A stretch of 64,000 nt of DNA from Sulfuracidifex tepidarius (GCF_008326425.1 NZ_AP018929.1:1068875-1132874), one strand, 5' to 3'. Shown: positions 29,812-39,705, counted from the stretch's first letter. A program made the numbers and translations. The notes: generated from the sequence alone by a model not told the origin.

Positions 29812-29889
29812 GGACCCGTAGCTCAGCTAGGACAGAGCGCCGGCCTCCTAAGTCGAGGGTCGGGGGTTCAAATCCCCCCGGGTCCGCCA
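29812..29889 (+). tRNA. tRNA-Arg(CCT), CCA encoded
   Basis: Acceptor stem GGACCCG/CGGGTCC, D arm GCTC/GAGC, T arm GGGGG-TTCAAAT-CCCCC and discriminator G define a complete tRNA. The anticodon loop CTCCTAA gives anticodon CCT (Arg, AGG codons). No intron. The 3' CCA is encoded (29887-29889). The anticodon stem has a C27-A43 mismatch and a G30-U40 wobble as read here. Confidence 0.93.
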
Positions 29890-30209
29890 CCTTATGTTTT
29901 CAGATTTGAAGTGGCATGTGTTTTTATACAGTGAAGGCTAAAGTACGAACCATCCATCACATTAGTTCCTGTTTCATTCTTTTTGCCGACAAATAGAAGC
30001 TCTTAAGTTTGTTCGACCTAGAAGATCTAATATGAGATAGACAATGTCTAAACCGGAACTGACGGAGAGACGTATCGTATTGACATCACTTTAAGGCTTC
30101 CAGATGGGAATTACTAAGCTGGTAGTTGCTATGAGCAGAATATTGCACGGAACTCCTCCTGAAGTTCATCTTTATCGCGAGACCTTCCTCTCAGCTCACG
30201 CCAAGATAA
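29890..30209. other. 320-base gap with short ORF fragments only
   Basis: No clear gene. Short open stretches are present on the plus strand: an ATG near 30043 opens 16 codons, and an ATG at 30104 opens 40 codons (to 30226) running into the convergent gene's end. They look protein-like but are in different frames, so they could be remains of a decayed gene. I see no tRNA, repeat or C/D box here. Confidence 0.4.
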
Positions 30210-30854
30210 TTATATGTGGAATTTAATTGAGTTAATGTCTATCACGTGCTTTGCTAGATTCGTGCTTTCAGAAAGTAGATTGATAATCCTTTTCGCTTTC
30301 ATCAAAATGAGGAAATCGTTTGAAGCCACTAAGCTGTCAGAATTTATCAAAAATGAATCAACAGTCTTAGATAGGACAGTTCTAGCTCCTACGACTTGCA
30401 TGTGTTTGGCTATCTCTCCGCTTTTGCTGACCTGTGCATCCAGCACGAAAGTACATTCTTTGTTCATTGAGAAACAAAGTTCGTTTAAAATAGTTAATGC
30501 GGAGATGATTAGGTTCTTCTCTTTCTTGAATTTACCCATTCCTACGTCTCTTATATAACCGTCGTCGCAAGTATACGCTTCACCGAACGAAAGAGAAATC
30601 ACAGAAAAAGCTAAGTTAAATCCATCTACCAATACCTTCTTGAATGAATCGTTTTTGCTCTCTTCTTCTCTCTTCTTTATCCTGGCGATCTCTTGGTCAC
30701 TATGGACACATCTATATAGGATTAGCCTTTCCTCCTCAGAGAGTAGGTATCTCGAAGTTAAGACGTATAAGGATACTTGTCTGCTGTAACCTCTATTTAG
30801 GAGGAACTTGTAATCTTGGATCGCTTCATTTAAGCGACTTTCTGATGATGTCAA
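30210..30854 (-). CDS. DUF434-type protein with NYN/PIN-like segment
   Basis: A 214-residue protein of the archaeal DUF434 (COG2454) type: the N-terminal part [23 protein letters not shown]...[10 protein letters not shown] is typical, followed by VDGFNLAF and [10 protein letters not shown]. The V-D-G-F-N element resembles the start of NYN/PIN nuclease-like folds. It overlaps the alaS end by 29 bases and is the last gene of the translation supercluster, hinting at an RNA-related job, though none is known to me. Confidence 0.75.
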   Translation of the reverse strand: MTSSESRLNEAIQDYKFLLNRGYSRQVSLYVLTSRYLLSEEERLILYRCVHSDQEIARIKKREEESKNDSFKKVLVDGFNLAFSVISLSFGEAYTCDDGYIRDVGMGKFKKEKNLIISALTILNELCFSMNKECTFVLDAQVSKSGEIAKHMQVVGARTVLSKTVDSFLINSDSLVASNDFLILMKAKRIINLLSESTNLAKHVIDINSIKFHI

Positions 30855-33507
30855 CTACGCTTCCGCTCTCTTTGATAGAGAAGCTTGCAAAGGTTCCCTT
30901 ACCTCCTCCCTTAGCGCCGGCTTTTCTCAGTTCATTTATAACATTTTGTAGATCTATATCAGCAGAGCTAGCTATTTCCACCCTATTCCCCAGAATTGCT
31001 AACGCTATACTCTTCTTCCCAGAAGTGAAGTACTTCATGATATCCTTGGTTATCTCCTGGTCTATGGGGGTGAAAACATACAGATAGACGTCACCTATTT
31101 TCTCTGGTTCCGTTCTCTCTACTATTTCCTTTATGTACATTCTCCTGTATTCTTGAAGCGCAGTCTCAAGCTTGGCTCTCTCCTCTATCAAACGTGACAT
31201 TCTCCCCTCTAACTGCTCTGGTGCTGTGTCTACCATTTTTGCAACCCTATTTAGTGAATCCTCAAGCCTATTTGCATATTCTGAAACTCTGTCTCCGGCG
31301 ACGTATTCTAGCCTTATTACACCATCTTGGATCTTTTCAGCTTTAACGATTTTCACACCTCCTATCTCTGAGGTGTTTCTGACATGAGTCCCTCCACATC
31401 CCTCCACGTCCCATCCTTTAATTTCCAGTAACCTAACAGTTGGGGTGTTCGGAACTCCACCTTCGTATATAGAGTCACCGTATTTAGTCTCGGCTTCGGT
31501 TCTGCTCAAGTGTATTGCCTTAACCTCCCTGTGGTCATTTATTATGTGGTTAGACATAGCCTCTATTTCCCTTACTTGGTCTGCCGTGAGCATCTTGTGG
31601 TGAGTTATGTCAAGCCTACCTTTCTCAGGAGTTTTCTCAGCTCCGGCTTGCCATACATGTTCTCCCAGTAATTTCTTAGCTGACGCTAGAATCACATGGG
31701 TCACCGTGTGGTGTCTCATTGTTCTAAACCTGGACTCCCAATCTATTGTACCCTTGACTGAGGTTCCCTCCTGTATTTTGACCTCTCTATCCAAAATGTG
31801 GACTATTACGTCTCCAACTTTCTGGGTGTCAATGACATGCACTTCACCTTCAGGTAGGTATAACGTACCTCTATCTCCTATCTGTCCTCCTCCTTCTGGG
31901 TAGAAAGTAGTTCTGTCTAAGACTACATATTTTCCGTTAATTACCTTGACTACTCTTCCCTCAAATTCCCTTTGGTACTGGTCCTGATAGTACAGCTTCT
32001 CTGTAGCTTGTAATCCCCTTACCTCTTTCACGACTTCGGTGGGAAGCTTGGCTTTCTCTTTTCCTTTTATCGGTGCAGACTGATGCCTCCTGGCTACGAG
32101 TGCATAGAAGTTATCTGGGATCTGGATTTCAACGCCTCTCTTTTTCAACTCCTCGGAAAGCATATCTGGAGGAACCCCGTTGGAGTCGTAGATCTGAATC
32201 AAATCTTCTGTGGACACGCCTTTCTTGGACAAGCTTGATGCTATTGAGGGAACCTTAGAGTAAAGTTCCTCAAACTTGTTCTGTTCGTTTTCTACTACGT
32301 CAAGGATATAGTCCTTGTTCTTGATGAGTTGCGGGAAGTCCTCTCCCCAGAAGTTTATTTGCTCCCGAACTAGCTCGTAGAACCTGATGTCGGATCTCAG
32401 TAACTTAGCTACTCTCATAGCTCTCCTCATAACTAGCCTACCTAGATAACCTTCTCCTGAGTTAGACGGTACTAAACCATCTCCTAACATCAATGCGACG
32501 GTTTTGGAGTGATCAAGGAGTTGGAATACCCTAGCAGCTCTAGTGAGCTCCTCGTCTACTACTTTGACGTCTTCTCCTATTTCTTTTGCTACAGCTTCCC
32601 TATGTTTCTTTATTGTTTCAGGGTTATCAGGATCTATCTTTCCTGCAAGTCTTGAAGCCTCCTTGAACATGGTTTCATCTACGTAATCGACTCCTATTCT
32701 CTTGAAGAACTTGTAAACTAGGTCTCCATAAATTGCATGGAAAGCCGTTGGGGTCTTCTGAGTTACCCATGCCAGTCTCTCAACTCCGTATCCAGTGTCG
32801 ACTATTCTGAGGGATAAGGGAGAATATTTACCGTTTTCTTCTTTCTTATATTGCATGAATACCAAGGTTGCAAGTTCTAATCCTCCCACTGTTACTTCCA
32901 AACACGGTCCTGCGTTACCTCCTCCTTCCCACCAAGATTCCTTAAAGTTCAGTTCCTCCTCAGGTATCCCCATTTCCTCTGTAAAGAACCTGGTTGCCAA
33001 CTCTACAGTTTTCTCCTTCCAATAGATTTCTTTATCGGGATAATTGAAAGCGTGATGTGCAGCCATTTCAAACGTGGTCAAATGCCTTCCGAACGTTACT
33101 CCTACGTTGTCTATATCTTCCAACCTTATCGCTGGCTGACTCACTACTAGAGGGTTAGCAGGAGGAGGAACTAGCCCGCTTGTGACGTGAGGTTGAAAAT
33201 CCACTATGCTCGCTATGGTTAGATATAAGTCCTCTCTCCATCTGGCCAGGACTGGCTTCGGCTTGATTGGTGTATGGCCATTTCTTTGAAAGAATGATAT
33301 AAACTTCTCCCTTGCTTCTCGTACAGACAGGGGTTTACTCTTTATAGGTATATCAAAGAAATAATAGTCCGTACAAGGAATGTCTGAGCATACTTCCTTT
33401 GTCTTATCCTTACTCCAGAATGGAGTCTTACACGACTTACAAGTTCTTCTAAGATAATCTCTTTCTTTGAAAAAATTGAGAGAATACTCGCTTTCACTGA
33501 TTTGCAT
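30826..33507 (-). CDS. alaS: Alanyl-tRNA synthetase
   Basis: Charges tRNA-Ala and edits mischarged Ser/Gly. The 893-residue archaeal form has an N-terminal zinc segment (CKSCKTPFW ... CSDIPC), the catalytic core with RLEDIDNVG and GRHLTTFEM, and the editing domain with H600-x3-H604 and C704-G-G-T-H708. A C-terminal dimerisation domain follows. It sits directly behind rpl12 in the minus-strand supercluster, 46 bases after its stop. Confidence 0.97.
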   Translation of the reverse strand: MQISESEYSLNFFKERDYLRRTCKSCKTPFWSKDKTKEVCSDIPCTDYYFFDIPIKSKPLSVREAREKFISFFQRNGHTPIKPKPVLARWREDLYLTIASIVDFQPHVTSGLVPPPANPLVVSQPAIRLEDIDNVGVTFGRHLTTFEMAAHHAFNYPDKEIYWKEKTVELATRFFTEEMGIPEEELNFKESWWEGGGNAGPCLEVTVGGLELATLVFMQYKKEENGKYSPLSLRIVDTGYGVERLAWVTQKTPTAFHAIYGDLVYKFFKRIGVDYVDETMFKEASRLAGKIDPDNPETIKKHREAVAKEIGEDVKVVDEELTRAARVFQLLDHSKTVALMLGDGLVPSNSGEGYLGRLVMRRAMRVAKLLRSDIRFYELVREQINFWGEDFPQLIKNKDYILDVVENEQNKFEELYSKVPSIASSLSKKGVSTEDLIQIYDSNGVPPDMLSEELKKRGVEIQIPDNFYALVARRHQSAPIKGKEKAKLPTEVVKEVRGLQATEKLYYQDQYQREFEGRVVKVINGKYVVLDRTTFYPEGGGQIGDRGTLYLPEGEVHVIDTQKVGDVIVHILDREVKIQEGTSVKGTIDWESRFRTMRHHTVTHVILASAKKLLGEHVWQAGAEKTPEKGRLDITHHKMLTADQVREIEAMSNHIINDHREVKAIHLSRTEAETKYGDSIYEGGVPNTPTVRLLEIKGWDVEGCGGTHVRNTSEIGGVKIVKAEKIQDGVIRLEYVAGDRVSEYANRLEDSLNRVAKMVDTAPEQLEGRMSRLIEERAKLETALQEYRRMYIKEIVERTEPEKIGDVYLYVFTPIDQEITKDIMKYFTSGKKSIALAILGNRVEIASSADIDLQNVINELRKAGAKGGGKGTFASFSIKESGSVVDIIRKSLK

Positions 33508-33553
33508 TAGAAAAGAAAAGAACGGAGATGGTTAAAGAATTTTTGGCTTCACT

Positions 33554-33865
33554 TTATCCGAAGAGGGAAGCCAGACCTCCAGCGATTTCCTCCTCGCTTG
33601 GTCCCTTCTTCTCCTCTTCTTCCTTCTTCTCCTCTTTCTTCTCCTCTGCTGGTGCTTGTGCAGGAGCTGCTACAGCTGCAACTTGCATCGTAGAAGCATT
33701 CTTCAGGACTTCCTCTATATTCACTTCTTTCAATGCTGCAGCTACTGCCTTGACCCTTACATCATCAACTTGTATTCCTGCGGCTGTTAGTACTGCCTTT
33801 AGGTTATCTTCTGATATTTCTTTCTTTGAAGCGTGGAGAAGCAAACTAGCGTATATGTATTCCAT
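33554..33865 (-). CDS. rpl12: Ribosomal stalk protein P1 (L12)
   Basis: Acidic stalk protein that recruits GTPase translation factors; several dimers bind the P0 tail. The 103 residues show the N-terminal dimerisation helix region ([19 protein letters not shown]), an alanine-rich hinge and the conserved charged tail ending S-L-F-G. Bases 33585-33667, encoding the hinge and tail, are identical to part of the rpl10 gene. It follows rpl10 by 43 bases. Confidence 0.97.
   Translation of the reverse strand: MEYIYASLLLHASKKEISEDNLKAVLTAAGIQVDDVRVKAVAAALKEVNIEEVLKNASTMQVAAVAAPAQAPAEEKKEEKKEEEEKKGPSEEEIAGGLASLFG
33585..33667 (-). repeat. 83-bp perfect direct repeat, copy 1 (rpl12 tail)
   Basis: Identical base for base to 33940-34022, 355 bases away. 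It encodes the lysine/glutamate-rich hinge and the factor-binding start of the tail in both stalk proteins. The identity stops abruptly at both ends. Confidence 0.9.
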
Positions 33866-33908
33866 ACCTATTTCACTCTTATGAAGTTGTTACATGTGAT
33901 ATTTAAGC

Positions 33909-34907
33909 TTACCCAAACAAGGAGGAAATGCTACCTCCTATTTCCTCCTCGCTTGGTCCCTTCTTCTCCTCTTCTTCCTTCTTCTCCTCTTTCTTCTCCT
34001 CTGCTGGTGCTTGTGCAGGAGCCTTTGGAACGTTTATTCCCAGATCAACTTTCCCTTCTAGTGCTGAAGCTAATGCATATGCCTTTGCCATAGCTCTGGA
34101 GAATACTTGTTCTGCAGTCTCTGACGTTACATAGCCGCTCTCTGCCGCTAAAGCCATTGCGTTCCTGTAAGCTTTTCCTAATGTCAGTTTCAATACTTCT
34201 GGAACTGGGTATGCTATCTCCACAGCTACTGCCATTGATTCCTGGTAGGCTTTGGCTATGTTGTTAGTATATTCATTTAGGTCTATCTTCATCTCCTCTG
34301 CAGGTATTAGTAACCCTTCATAGTAAGCGCTCTTTAGGCTTAACTTGATGTAGACTGGCATTATGCCTAATTTCTGGAGTATCGGAATTGCGTCATCGGG
34401 TATCTTGGAACCCGGCTTAGCTATTACAGTATCTTCAGCTACGAATATTTTCCCTTCTTGCACTCTCGTCTTTATCTTGAGCTTTCCGAAGGTGCTTAAC
34501 ACAGGACCCGCTGCAAATCCTGTATCTCCTGCTGGTATCATAACTTCCTCTTCTGCTATGTCTCCGGCTTTAGCGAACCTCTTTAACTTAAATTTATCGA
34601 AGAATATAGAGAAAGTAAATGGATTGTCATTAGTCAAAATGAAAATATTTGGTCCAGTAAGGTATTTCTCTAACTTGCTTACGTCTATACCAGCGTTCTT
34701 AGCTGCGATTCCAAATAAGGAATTCTTGGTAACCCTTACTGTTGCTTTTCCTCTCAACTGTTTCCTTATTTCGTGAAGTTTGTCTGCAGGGAACCCCTCT
34801 AAGCTGGCTATAATTATGGTCTTGTTTCTCTTTAGTTCTTCAGTGAGTTCCTCTACTTCATCTATCTTCCACTTTGCTATTTTCTTTTCTTGTACTTCCA
34901 TTGCCAT
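33909..34907 (-). CDS. rpl10: Ribosomal stalk protein P0 (L10)
   Basis: Anchors the stalk on 23S rRNA with L11 and carries the P1 dimers on its C-terminal helices. 332 residues: rRNA-binding domain (about 1-105 and 180-210), insertion domain, P1-binding helices with [22 protein letters not shown], then the charged tail ending SSLFG. Part of that tail is encoded by DNA identical to rpl12. It follows rpl1 by 6 bases. Confidence 0.97.
   Translation of the reverse strand: MAMEVQEKKIAKWKIDEVEELTEELKRNKTIIIASLEGFPADKLHEIRKQLRGKATVRVTKNSLFGIAAKNAGIDVSKLEKYLTGPNIFILTNDNPFTFSIFFDKFKLKRFAKAGDIAEEEVMIPAGDTGFAAGPVLSTFGKLKIKTRVQEGKIFVAEDTVIAKPGSKIPDDAIPILQKLGIMPVYIKLSLKSAYYEGLLIPAEEMKIDLNEYTNNIAKAYQESMAVAVEIAYPVPEVLKLTLGKAYRNAMALAAESGYVTSETAEQVFSRAMAKAYALASALEGKVDLGINVPKAPAQAPAEEKKEEKKEEEEKKGPSEEEIGGSISSLFG
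33940..34022 (-). repeat. 83-bp perfect direct repeat, copy 2 (rpl10 tail)
   Basis: Second copy of the repeat at 33585-33667. In protein terms, both copies encode the same [11 protein letters not shown] hinge and K-G-P-S-E-E-E-I segment; beyond it the two proteins differ (I-G-G-S-I versus I-A-G-G-L). Confidence 0.9.
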
Positions 34908-34913
34908 TTGTCA

Positions 34914-35573
34914 TCACCTTGTGCTTACTTTAATTGGCTTACCCATGGTGGTCTTTATATAAATATTTCCTACTTTCGATAAGGCGTTGGAGACTTTAGT
35001 TTCTATCACACTTAACACAGCCAAAGAGTTCTCTGCTAAGTCGTCGGGTTTCTGATCTTCCAATCCTATGAGGGCTTGCGCGTGAGGTTGATCCTTAGTT
35101 TTCAGCAAAGTGGATCTCTTGTATCTGTTTACGTACTCAGTTACGTCAGCTGCACCAGGTAGGGGAGTAGGAAACTTCCCTCTTGGACCTAGAGCCGGTC
35201 CAAGTATACGCCCGGCTAATGCCATGGAATCAGGAGCAATCAGGAACCAATCGTTTTGCGTTGCTATTTTCTTAATTGCCCTCTTATTTCCTTGGAGCTT
35301 CTGTAGTTCGTCCTTAGGCAAAAGTAGGTTAGGTTCTGCTTTCTTTGTATATTCTGTTTGCTCGAAAGTGGGAACAACTAAAACCTTCCTTTCTTTTGAC
35401 GGTGGTTTAGGTAAACTTACTACTTCTCTTAGTTTTATGTCTCCTCTCTTCATGTCAACGTCTCTGAAAGTAACTATCATATCAACGCTCTGTTTAAATT
35501 CTCTTTTAGTTTTGTTTTCCTCTTCCAAAGCTTTGCCTATAGCTTCTGCCAGTTTCTCTTTCGCGACTATCAT
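34914..35573 (-). CDS. rpl1: Ribosomal protein L1
   Basis: Binds 23S rRNA at the L1 stalk, and in many archaea also its own mRNA to repress the operon. 219 residues with the two-domain L1 layout; the signature [10 protein letters not shown] and the conserved T-M-G-K-P tail are visible. It shares a 4-base ATGA overlap with rpl11 upstream and precedes rpl10 by 6 bases. I did not find a clear L1-binding hairpin in the mRNA by eye. Confidence 0.96.
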   Translation of the reverse strand: MIVAKEKLAEAIGKALEEENKTKREFKQSVDMIVTFRDVDMKRGDIKLREVVSLPKPPSKERKVLVVPTFEQTEYTKKAEPNLLLPKDELQKLQGNKRAIKKIATQNDWFLIAPDSMALAGRILGPALGPRGKFPTPLPGAADVTEYVNRYKRSTLLKTKDQPHAQALIGLEDQKPDDLAENSLAVLSVIETKVSNALSKVGNIYIKTTMGKPIKVSTR

Positions 35574-36091
35574 TGAGTTTCACCATTCCACTTTTCTTCA
35601 TACTTATTTAACACTTCATCAAACTTTCCTTCATCAACTTCCTTTACCATCTCCTTTGGATCTCTTCCGTCAACTGTGATCCCTATTTCGTGGGCTGAAC
35701 CCAACAAGCTCTTCACGGCACTCTTGACGCTCTTGCATGTCATGGATGGCTTCTTCATTAACGCAACCTTCGCTATACTCTCAATGCTCACGTTACCTAT
35801 CTTCTTATGGGCTGTGTCTCCGGAAGGTTCATTAGCACCCGCTTCCTTCAACAGTAAAGCGGTAGTTGTAGGAATTCCTACAGATACTGTATATTTCTTT
35901 GTATTAGTATCAACTTCTACGCTGACTGGGACGCTCATTCCTTTAAACTGGGCTGTTGCCTCATTAATTTTCTTTACTACTTCTCCAACGTTAAGCTTAA
36001 GTTGAGATAGAGCTGGAGCCAACGGTGGGGCTGGCTTCGCATTTCCTCCTTCTACCATAATCTTTATGGTTTTAGTGGGCACATTTTTCAC
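35570..36091 (-). CDS. rpl11: Ribosomal protein L11
   Basis: Binds the GTPase centre of 23S rRNA together with P0. 173 residues: N-terminal proline-rich segment ([20 protein letters not shown]) and C-terminal RNA-binding domain ([21 protein letters not shown]). The C-terminal extension after residue 155 is usual in archaea. Overlaps both neighbours (spt5 and rpl1) by 4 bases, so translation is coupled. Confidence 0.96.
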   Translation of the reverse strand: MKNVPTKTIKIMVEGGNAKPAPPLAPALSQLKLNVGEVVKKINEATAQFKGMSVPVSVEVDTNTKKYTVSVGIPTTTALLLKEAGANEPSGDTAHKKIGNVSIESIAKVALMKKPSMTCKSVKSAVKSLLGSAHEIGITVDGRDPKEMVKEVDEGKFDEVLNKYEEKWNGETQ

Positions 36092-36546
36092 CTCTTTAAA
36101 ACTTTAACTTGATCTATGGGCACGGTTACTGTCAAAGGAAAAGCAGATTCTAGAATATTTAACACTACCTCTCCTTTCTCCTCCTCTACCCTTACAACTT
36201 GTGCCTGCATTCCTCTGAACGGTCCGGAATTAATCTCTACCATCTGATCCTTTTCTAGTTTAACCTTTACCAAATTAGAGGAAATCATCTTAGCTACATC
36301 GTTCTTATTTAAAAGGCCCTGCGCTAATCCCTTTACGTTCCTGATTCCATTTATCAACAATTTCACTATATGAGGACCTCCAGCCTCAATAACGATGTAT
36401 CCTTTTAGAGAGTGTGGCACCAAAATAGAATATATTTCAGACAAGTTGTTGGTCTTTATTCTCTCTTCTAACATGAGGGCCACGTTGATTTCCTGGCCTC
36501 CAGTGACCTTGACTGCATAGTAGTTTCTCATCTTGGGCCTTTCCAT
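36088..36546 (-). CDS. spt5: Transcription elongation factor Spt5 (NusG)
   Basis: RNA polymerase processivity factor that works with Spt4. The 152 residues contain the NGN domain ([20 protein letters not shown]) and a C-terminal KOW domain ([23 protein letters not shown]). As in many prokaryotes, the gene lies between secE and rpl11. It ends in a 4-base overlap with rpl11; secE ends 4 bases before its start. Confidence 0.95.
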   Translation of the reverse strand: MERPKMRNYYAVKVTGGQEINVALMLEERIKTNNLSEIYSILVPHSLKGYIVIEAGGPHIVKLLINGIRNVKGLAQGLLNKNDVAKMISSNLVKVKLEKDQMVEINSGPFRGMQAQVVRVEEEKGEVVLNILESAFPLTVTVPIDQVKVLKR

Positions 36547-36550
36547 TGAC

Positions 36551-36793
36551 TCACCCTACAACGTAGGCCATTATTGCTTGTATAGCGAAAGCTAACAACC
36601 CAACAACCAATATAATTAAACCTGTAATTCTCAGGTTGAACTTGTAAGTTTCTTTATCAGGTTTCTTTGCTACTGTAATTATTCTGTTCCAATCTTCCCT
36701 TCTATGCTGAAACCATGCTACGACAAAGTTGCTGCTACCCTTGCCTTTTGAGCCTGCGTTCTGTTTGCTTTTTGGCGTAGATTTACTTGACAT
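36551..36793 (-). CDS. secE: Protein translocase subunit SecE (Sss1/Sec61 gamma)
   Basis: Small membrane subunit of the Sec translocon. The 80-residue protein has a lysine- and serine-rich N terminus, the amphipathic helix VVAWFQHRREDWNRIITVAKKPD and one membrane helix near the C terminus (ITGLIILVVGLLAFAIQAIM). The N-terminal tail is longer than in the shortest archaeal SecE proteins. It lies between ftsY and spt5, the typical archaeal order. Confidence 0.93.
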   Translation of the reverse strand: MSSKSTPKSKQNAGSKGKGSSNFVVAWFQHRREDWNRIITVAKKPDKETYKFNLRITGLIILVVGLLAFAIQAIMAYVVG

Positions 36794-36826
36794 ATAGTAA
36801 AGGATACTGAATTATAGAATATTAGT

Positions 36827-38053
36827 TTAACTACTGAATAGCCTATCGATGAACCACTGAGCTGAGAAAGGCTCTAAGTTCTCGTATTCCTGACCTACAC
36901 CCAGGAATATAACAGGTTTCTTTAGCTCGTAAGCTAAGGAAAGGACAACTCCTCCTTTAGCGTCAGCGTCCACTTTCGTAAGTATCACAGCATCGAAACC
37001 AATAGCGTTCTCAAAATACTTAGCTTGTTCAAGCGTGTCGTTCCCTCCCAACGAGTCCAAAACCAATATCTTAAAATTAGGCTTAGCTATCTTCATAACT
37101 CTTCTCAGTTCATTGGTTAGGTCTGCATCAGTATTCATTCTTCCTGCTGTGTCGACAAGGACTACGTCTATGTTTCTACTCTTAGCTGATTGGATCGCAT
37201 CGAAAGCCACTGCAGCAGGGTCGCCACCATATTTTCCCTTAACCATAGGTACTTCGAGTTTCTGTGCGTGTATCGCAAGTTGTTCTTGGGCGGCGGCCCT
37301 GAAAGTGTCAGAGGCTGATACTATGCACGTTAATCCGTTCTTCTTCAGCATGTAAATGAACTTCGCTATTGTTGTGGTTTTTCCTACACCATTGACACCG
37401 AAGAAAACTATAACGAAAGGCCTTTGAGACTCTTTTATTATTTTTATTATATCTATATTTTCATTTTTTGTTAAAATTTCTTCTATAGATTTTTTTAGTG
37501 TATCCATAACTGTTTGCTCCAGATCTTCACTTCGCCTTATTTTCTTCCCGACTATAGCTTTCTTTATATCATCAAGCAATTTCTCGGTTACCTCGTATGT
37601 TACGTCGCTTTCTAATAGCTGATACCGGAGCTCCTCTATTAGGTCCTCTACGTCCTTTTCTTTTATCTCTTTATATCTAAAGATATCGAAAAATCCCGTC
37701 CTTTTCTTTTCGTCCTTTCTTTCGGTTCCAGTTATGCTGGTCTCTTTCTCGACTTCGTTATCTCCCGCTTTAACTTCTGTGGAATTCTGCGTTGAAGGGT
37801 TGGGCTGTTCCGTTGTTTGCGGGACCTCCTTGCTTACCTCCTTGGGAAGATCTTTCTGCTCGTTTCTTGATACATTATCTAATTCAATATGGCTTTCTTC
37901 TTCAATTGAGGTTTTTTCCTCAACTTTTGGAGCTTCCTTTTCTCGAGGTGATTGGGAAACTGCTTGATTTTGGGGTGTCTCCTGAGGTTTTTCAGGTTCT
38001 TCCTTGAACTTTCCTACAAAATTAGAAAAAGCTTTTTTTAATTTATCGAAACA
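36827..38053 (-). CDS. ftsY: Signal recognition particle receptor FtsY, no canonical start codon
   Basis: SRP receptor GTPase. The G domain has GVNGVGKTTT, DTAGRMNTD and TKVDADAKGG. The full frame is open from the pfdA stop (38059 downwards): an N-terminal F-D-K-L-K-K-A-F-S-N-F-V-G segment, a charged proline/glutamine-rich A domain, then the N domain (FFDIFRYKEIK, LIEELRYQLLESDV). No ATG, GTG or TTG occurs in this frame before 37579, which would cut off part of the N domain. The expected initiator position before F-D-K is TGT at 38053, ideally spaced after GGTGA. Either a base is wrong or mutated there, or initiation is unusual. The start given is therefore provisional. Confidence 0.8.
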   Translation of the reverse strand, partial: CFDKLKKAFSNFVGKFKEEPEKPQETPQNQAVSQSPREKEAPKVEEKTSIEEESHIELDNVSRNEQKDLPKEVSKEVPQTTEQPNPSTQNSTEVKAGDNEVEKETSITGTERKDEKKRTGFFDIFRYKEIKEKDVEDLIEELRYQLLESDVTYEVTEKLLDDIKKAIVGKKIRRSEDLEQTVMDTLKKSIEEILTKNENIDIIKIIKESQRPFVIVFFGVNGVGKTTTIAKFIYMLKKNGLTCIVSASDTFRAAAQEQLAIHAQKLEVPMVKGKYGGDPAAVAFDAIQSAKSRNIDVVLVDTAGRMNTDADLTNELRRVMKIAKPNFKILVLDSLGGNDTLEQAKYFENAIGFDAVILTKVDADAKGGVVLSLAYELKKPVIFLGVGQEYENLEPFSAQWFIDRLFSS

Positions 38054-38059
38054 GGAGAA

Positions 38060-38491
38060 TCACCTTGGCTGTTCTGCCTGCGCCCTTTCAAGAATCTCGG
38101 CTATCTGATAGTAGGCAGTAGCAGCCTTATCCCTTTCCGCTATCATACCTTGAAGAGCTTTATTGACCTCGTCCTTCCTACTGTCAAGGAACTTCTTTGC
38201 GTGATCTGGAGAAACTTCTGCATAGTATCCTAGACCTATATTCAAAGTTACCTTTGAGTTGTCCTTAACTTCACCTTTAATCAGTAGGAAGCCTTTCCTG
38301 TCCACCGTAATCAATTGATCCCCTTTTTCATTGATGTTATCTAAAAACTGCTTCGCCGATTCTATAGACGCAAGTGAATCTGTTAGGTCAGCTATAGATT
38401 TTTGTAGCATATCAATGTATCTTTTTAGATAATCTGCTTGTGCTAACAAGTCCTCCAAGGAGACTTGCATCTCTCTATTCTGATCTGCCAT
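38060..38491 (-). CDS. pfdA: Prefoldin alpha subunit
   Basis: Subunit of the jellyfish-shaped chaperone that delivers unfolded proteins to the thermosome. The 143 residues form two coiled-coil helices (about 5-50 and 95-140) around a beta-hairpin region with VTLNIGLGYYAEVS. Its last codons carry GGTGA, a good ribosome binding site for ftsY, which follows at once. It lies 14 bases after rplX. Confidence 0.93.
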   Translation of the reverse strand: MADQNREMQVSLEDLLAQADYLKRYIDMLQKSIADLTDSLASIESAKQFLDNINEKGDQLITVDRKGFLLIKGEVKDNSKVTLNIGLGYYAEVSPDHAKKFLDSRKDEVNKALQGMIAERDKAATAYYQIAEILERAQAEQPR

Positions 38492-38505
38492 TATTAGTCA
38501 CCTTT

Positions 38506-38766
38506 TTAGATTACTATATGATCTAATTGCATAAGATCCTTTATTCTCTTATCATTTATAGAATTTGGATCTACTTCCTTTATCTCTTCTATTTTAATGT
38601 TCTTCCTCTTTATCTTGTTCTTACTGCCAAAGTTTGAATATATTATTTCCTTTGCTTGATTCTCGCTTAATGCTCTCACATACTTAACGAACTTTTGCCT
38701 TACTGGATAATGAGATTCTCCAAATAGAGCTATGCCCTTTACCAGAAATGTTTTTATTTCTGACAT
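38506..38766 (-). CDS. rplX: Ribosomal protein L18a/LX (L20e)
   Basis: Small archaeal ribosomal protein of the large subunit. From the ATG at 38766 it has 86 residues, with [10 protein letters not shown]-type start, [21 protein letters not shown] and basic [13 protein letters not shown] prefer ATG 38766 over the earlier in-frame GTG because GGTGATTG precedes it at the right distance and family members begin there. It starts 1 base after the eif6 stop. Confidence 0.92.
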   Translation of the reverse strand: MSEIKTFLVKGIALFGESHYPVRQKFVKYVRALSENQAKEIIYSNFGSKNKIKRKNIKIEEIKEVDPNSINDKRIKDLMQLDHIVI

Positions 38767-38767
38767 T

Positions 38768-39439
38768 TCAATCACCAAATGCTTTTTGTATTCTTAAAAT
38801 CTCTGGTCCAGTTGTACTCGAACCTATAAGTATTCCTTTATTGTTTAACACTAAACCGCTTTTTATGAAAGTATTTCCAAAATTTATTGTACCTATATCA
38901 AAATTCACCTTAAAAACCCTTTCAAGTCTTTTTATATCATCTTCTGTTGCATCTATATGAACTAGCCCTCCCTTATCGTTTACTGCACCTACCGCGCCGA
39001 CGCTCACTATGTTGGCTATTGAACCTTTCTCTACATCATCAATGCCAGTTATTTTCTTGAGGAACTTCACTTCAGTATCTGTAAAGTCTGGGTATACAAT
39101 AGCACCCTTGTTATTAATTAAAATCGTATTTCCGAAAGCGGTTACCCTAGAATCGAAAACCTCGACCCTGCAGTCTTTCAACTCTTTCTTCAAGAAGGAC
39201 ACCTCTTCGTCCGTTGATGTCTTGGGAAGCAGAATAACGTTGTCATTTCCAGCTATGAAAACACCCAACAAGAAAGTTCCAGATATCTGAGTTTCTATCA
39301 CTTCAGTTTCTAGGTTTTCGTTTATGGCCTCAATCAGTTTCTTGTCGGTACCACGTGGAACTAGAGAATATTTGTTATTTGTAAAAATATAAATTCCTAT
39401 ATTATCTGACCCAAATATGCTTGTTCTCTGCAGATTCAT
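38768..39439 (-). CDS. eif6: Translation initiation factor aIF6
   Basis: Ribosome anti-association factor that binds the large subunit near L14. 223 residues built of five repeated pentein units, seen as recurring N-I/T-I-L-I/L-x-N-x-K-G type strands. Segments such as [15 protein letters not shown] and [13 protein letters not shown] are typical. It overlaps rpl31e by 4 bases and precedes rplX by 1 base, in the conserved archaeal order. Confidence 0.95.
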   Translation of the reverse strand: MNLQRTSIFGSDNIGIYIFTNNKYSLVPRGTDKKLIEAINENLETEVIETQISGTFLLGVFIAGNDNVILLPKTSTDEEVSFLKKELKDCRVEVFDSRVTAFGNTILINNKGAIVYPDFTDTEVKFLKKITGIDDVEKGSIANIVSVGAVGAVNDKGGLVHIDATEDDIKRLERVFKVNFDIGTINFGNTFIKSGLVLNNKGILIGSSTTGPEILRIQKAFGD

Positions 39440-39702
39440 TCACTCTTGATTACGGGTCTTACTAGAAATGTTTTTTCTCCAATTTTAGTTACTGCTATCG
39501 TGACTCTGTTCTGTATTTTTTCCCTTCCATTTATAGAGACTACTTGGTTCAGTATCGGATCGAGAACTACCCTCTCAGCGTTAAAATGCCTAGCTACAGT
39601 ATCTCTTATTATATGCATTGCCCTTCTGCTCCTGACGTTCCTTTTTCCCATTACTGCTCTTCTAAGGTTTATTACCATCTCGAAATTATCCTTCTCCTTC
39701 AT
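39436..39702 (-). CDS. rpl31e: Ribosomal protein L31e
   Basis: Large-subunit protein near the exit tunnel. 88 residues with [31 protein letters not shown] and the C-terminal [20 protein letters not shown]. It begins 3 bases after the rpl39e stop and shares ATGA with eif6. Confidence 0.95.
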   Translation of the reverse strand: MKEKDNFEMVINLRRAVMGKRNVRSRRAMHIIRDTVARHFNAERVVLDPILNQVVSINGREKIQNRVTIAVTKIGEKTFLVRPVIKSE

Positions 39703-39705
39703 TTA

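Noticed and set aside
33528-34134. Long serine/phenylalanine-rich open frames opposite rpl12 and rpl10
   Set aside because: Low-complexity shadows of the lysine/glutamate-rich tails of the stalk proteins.
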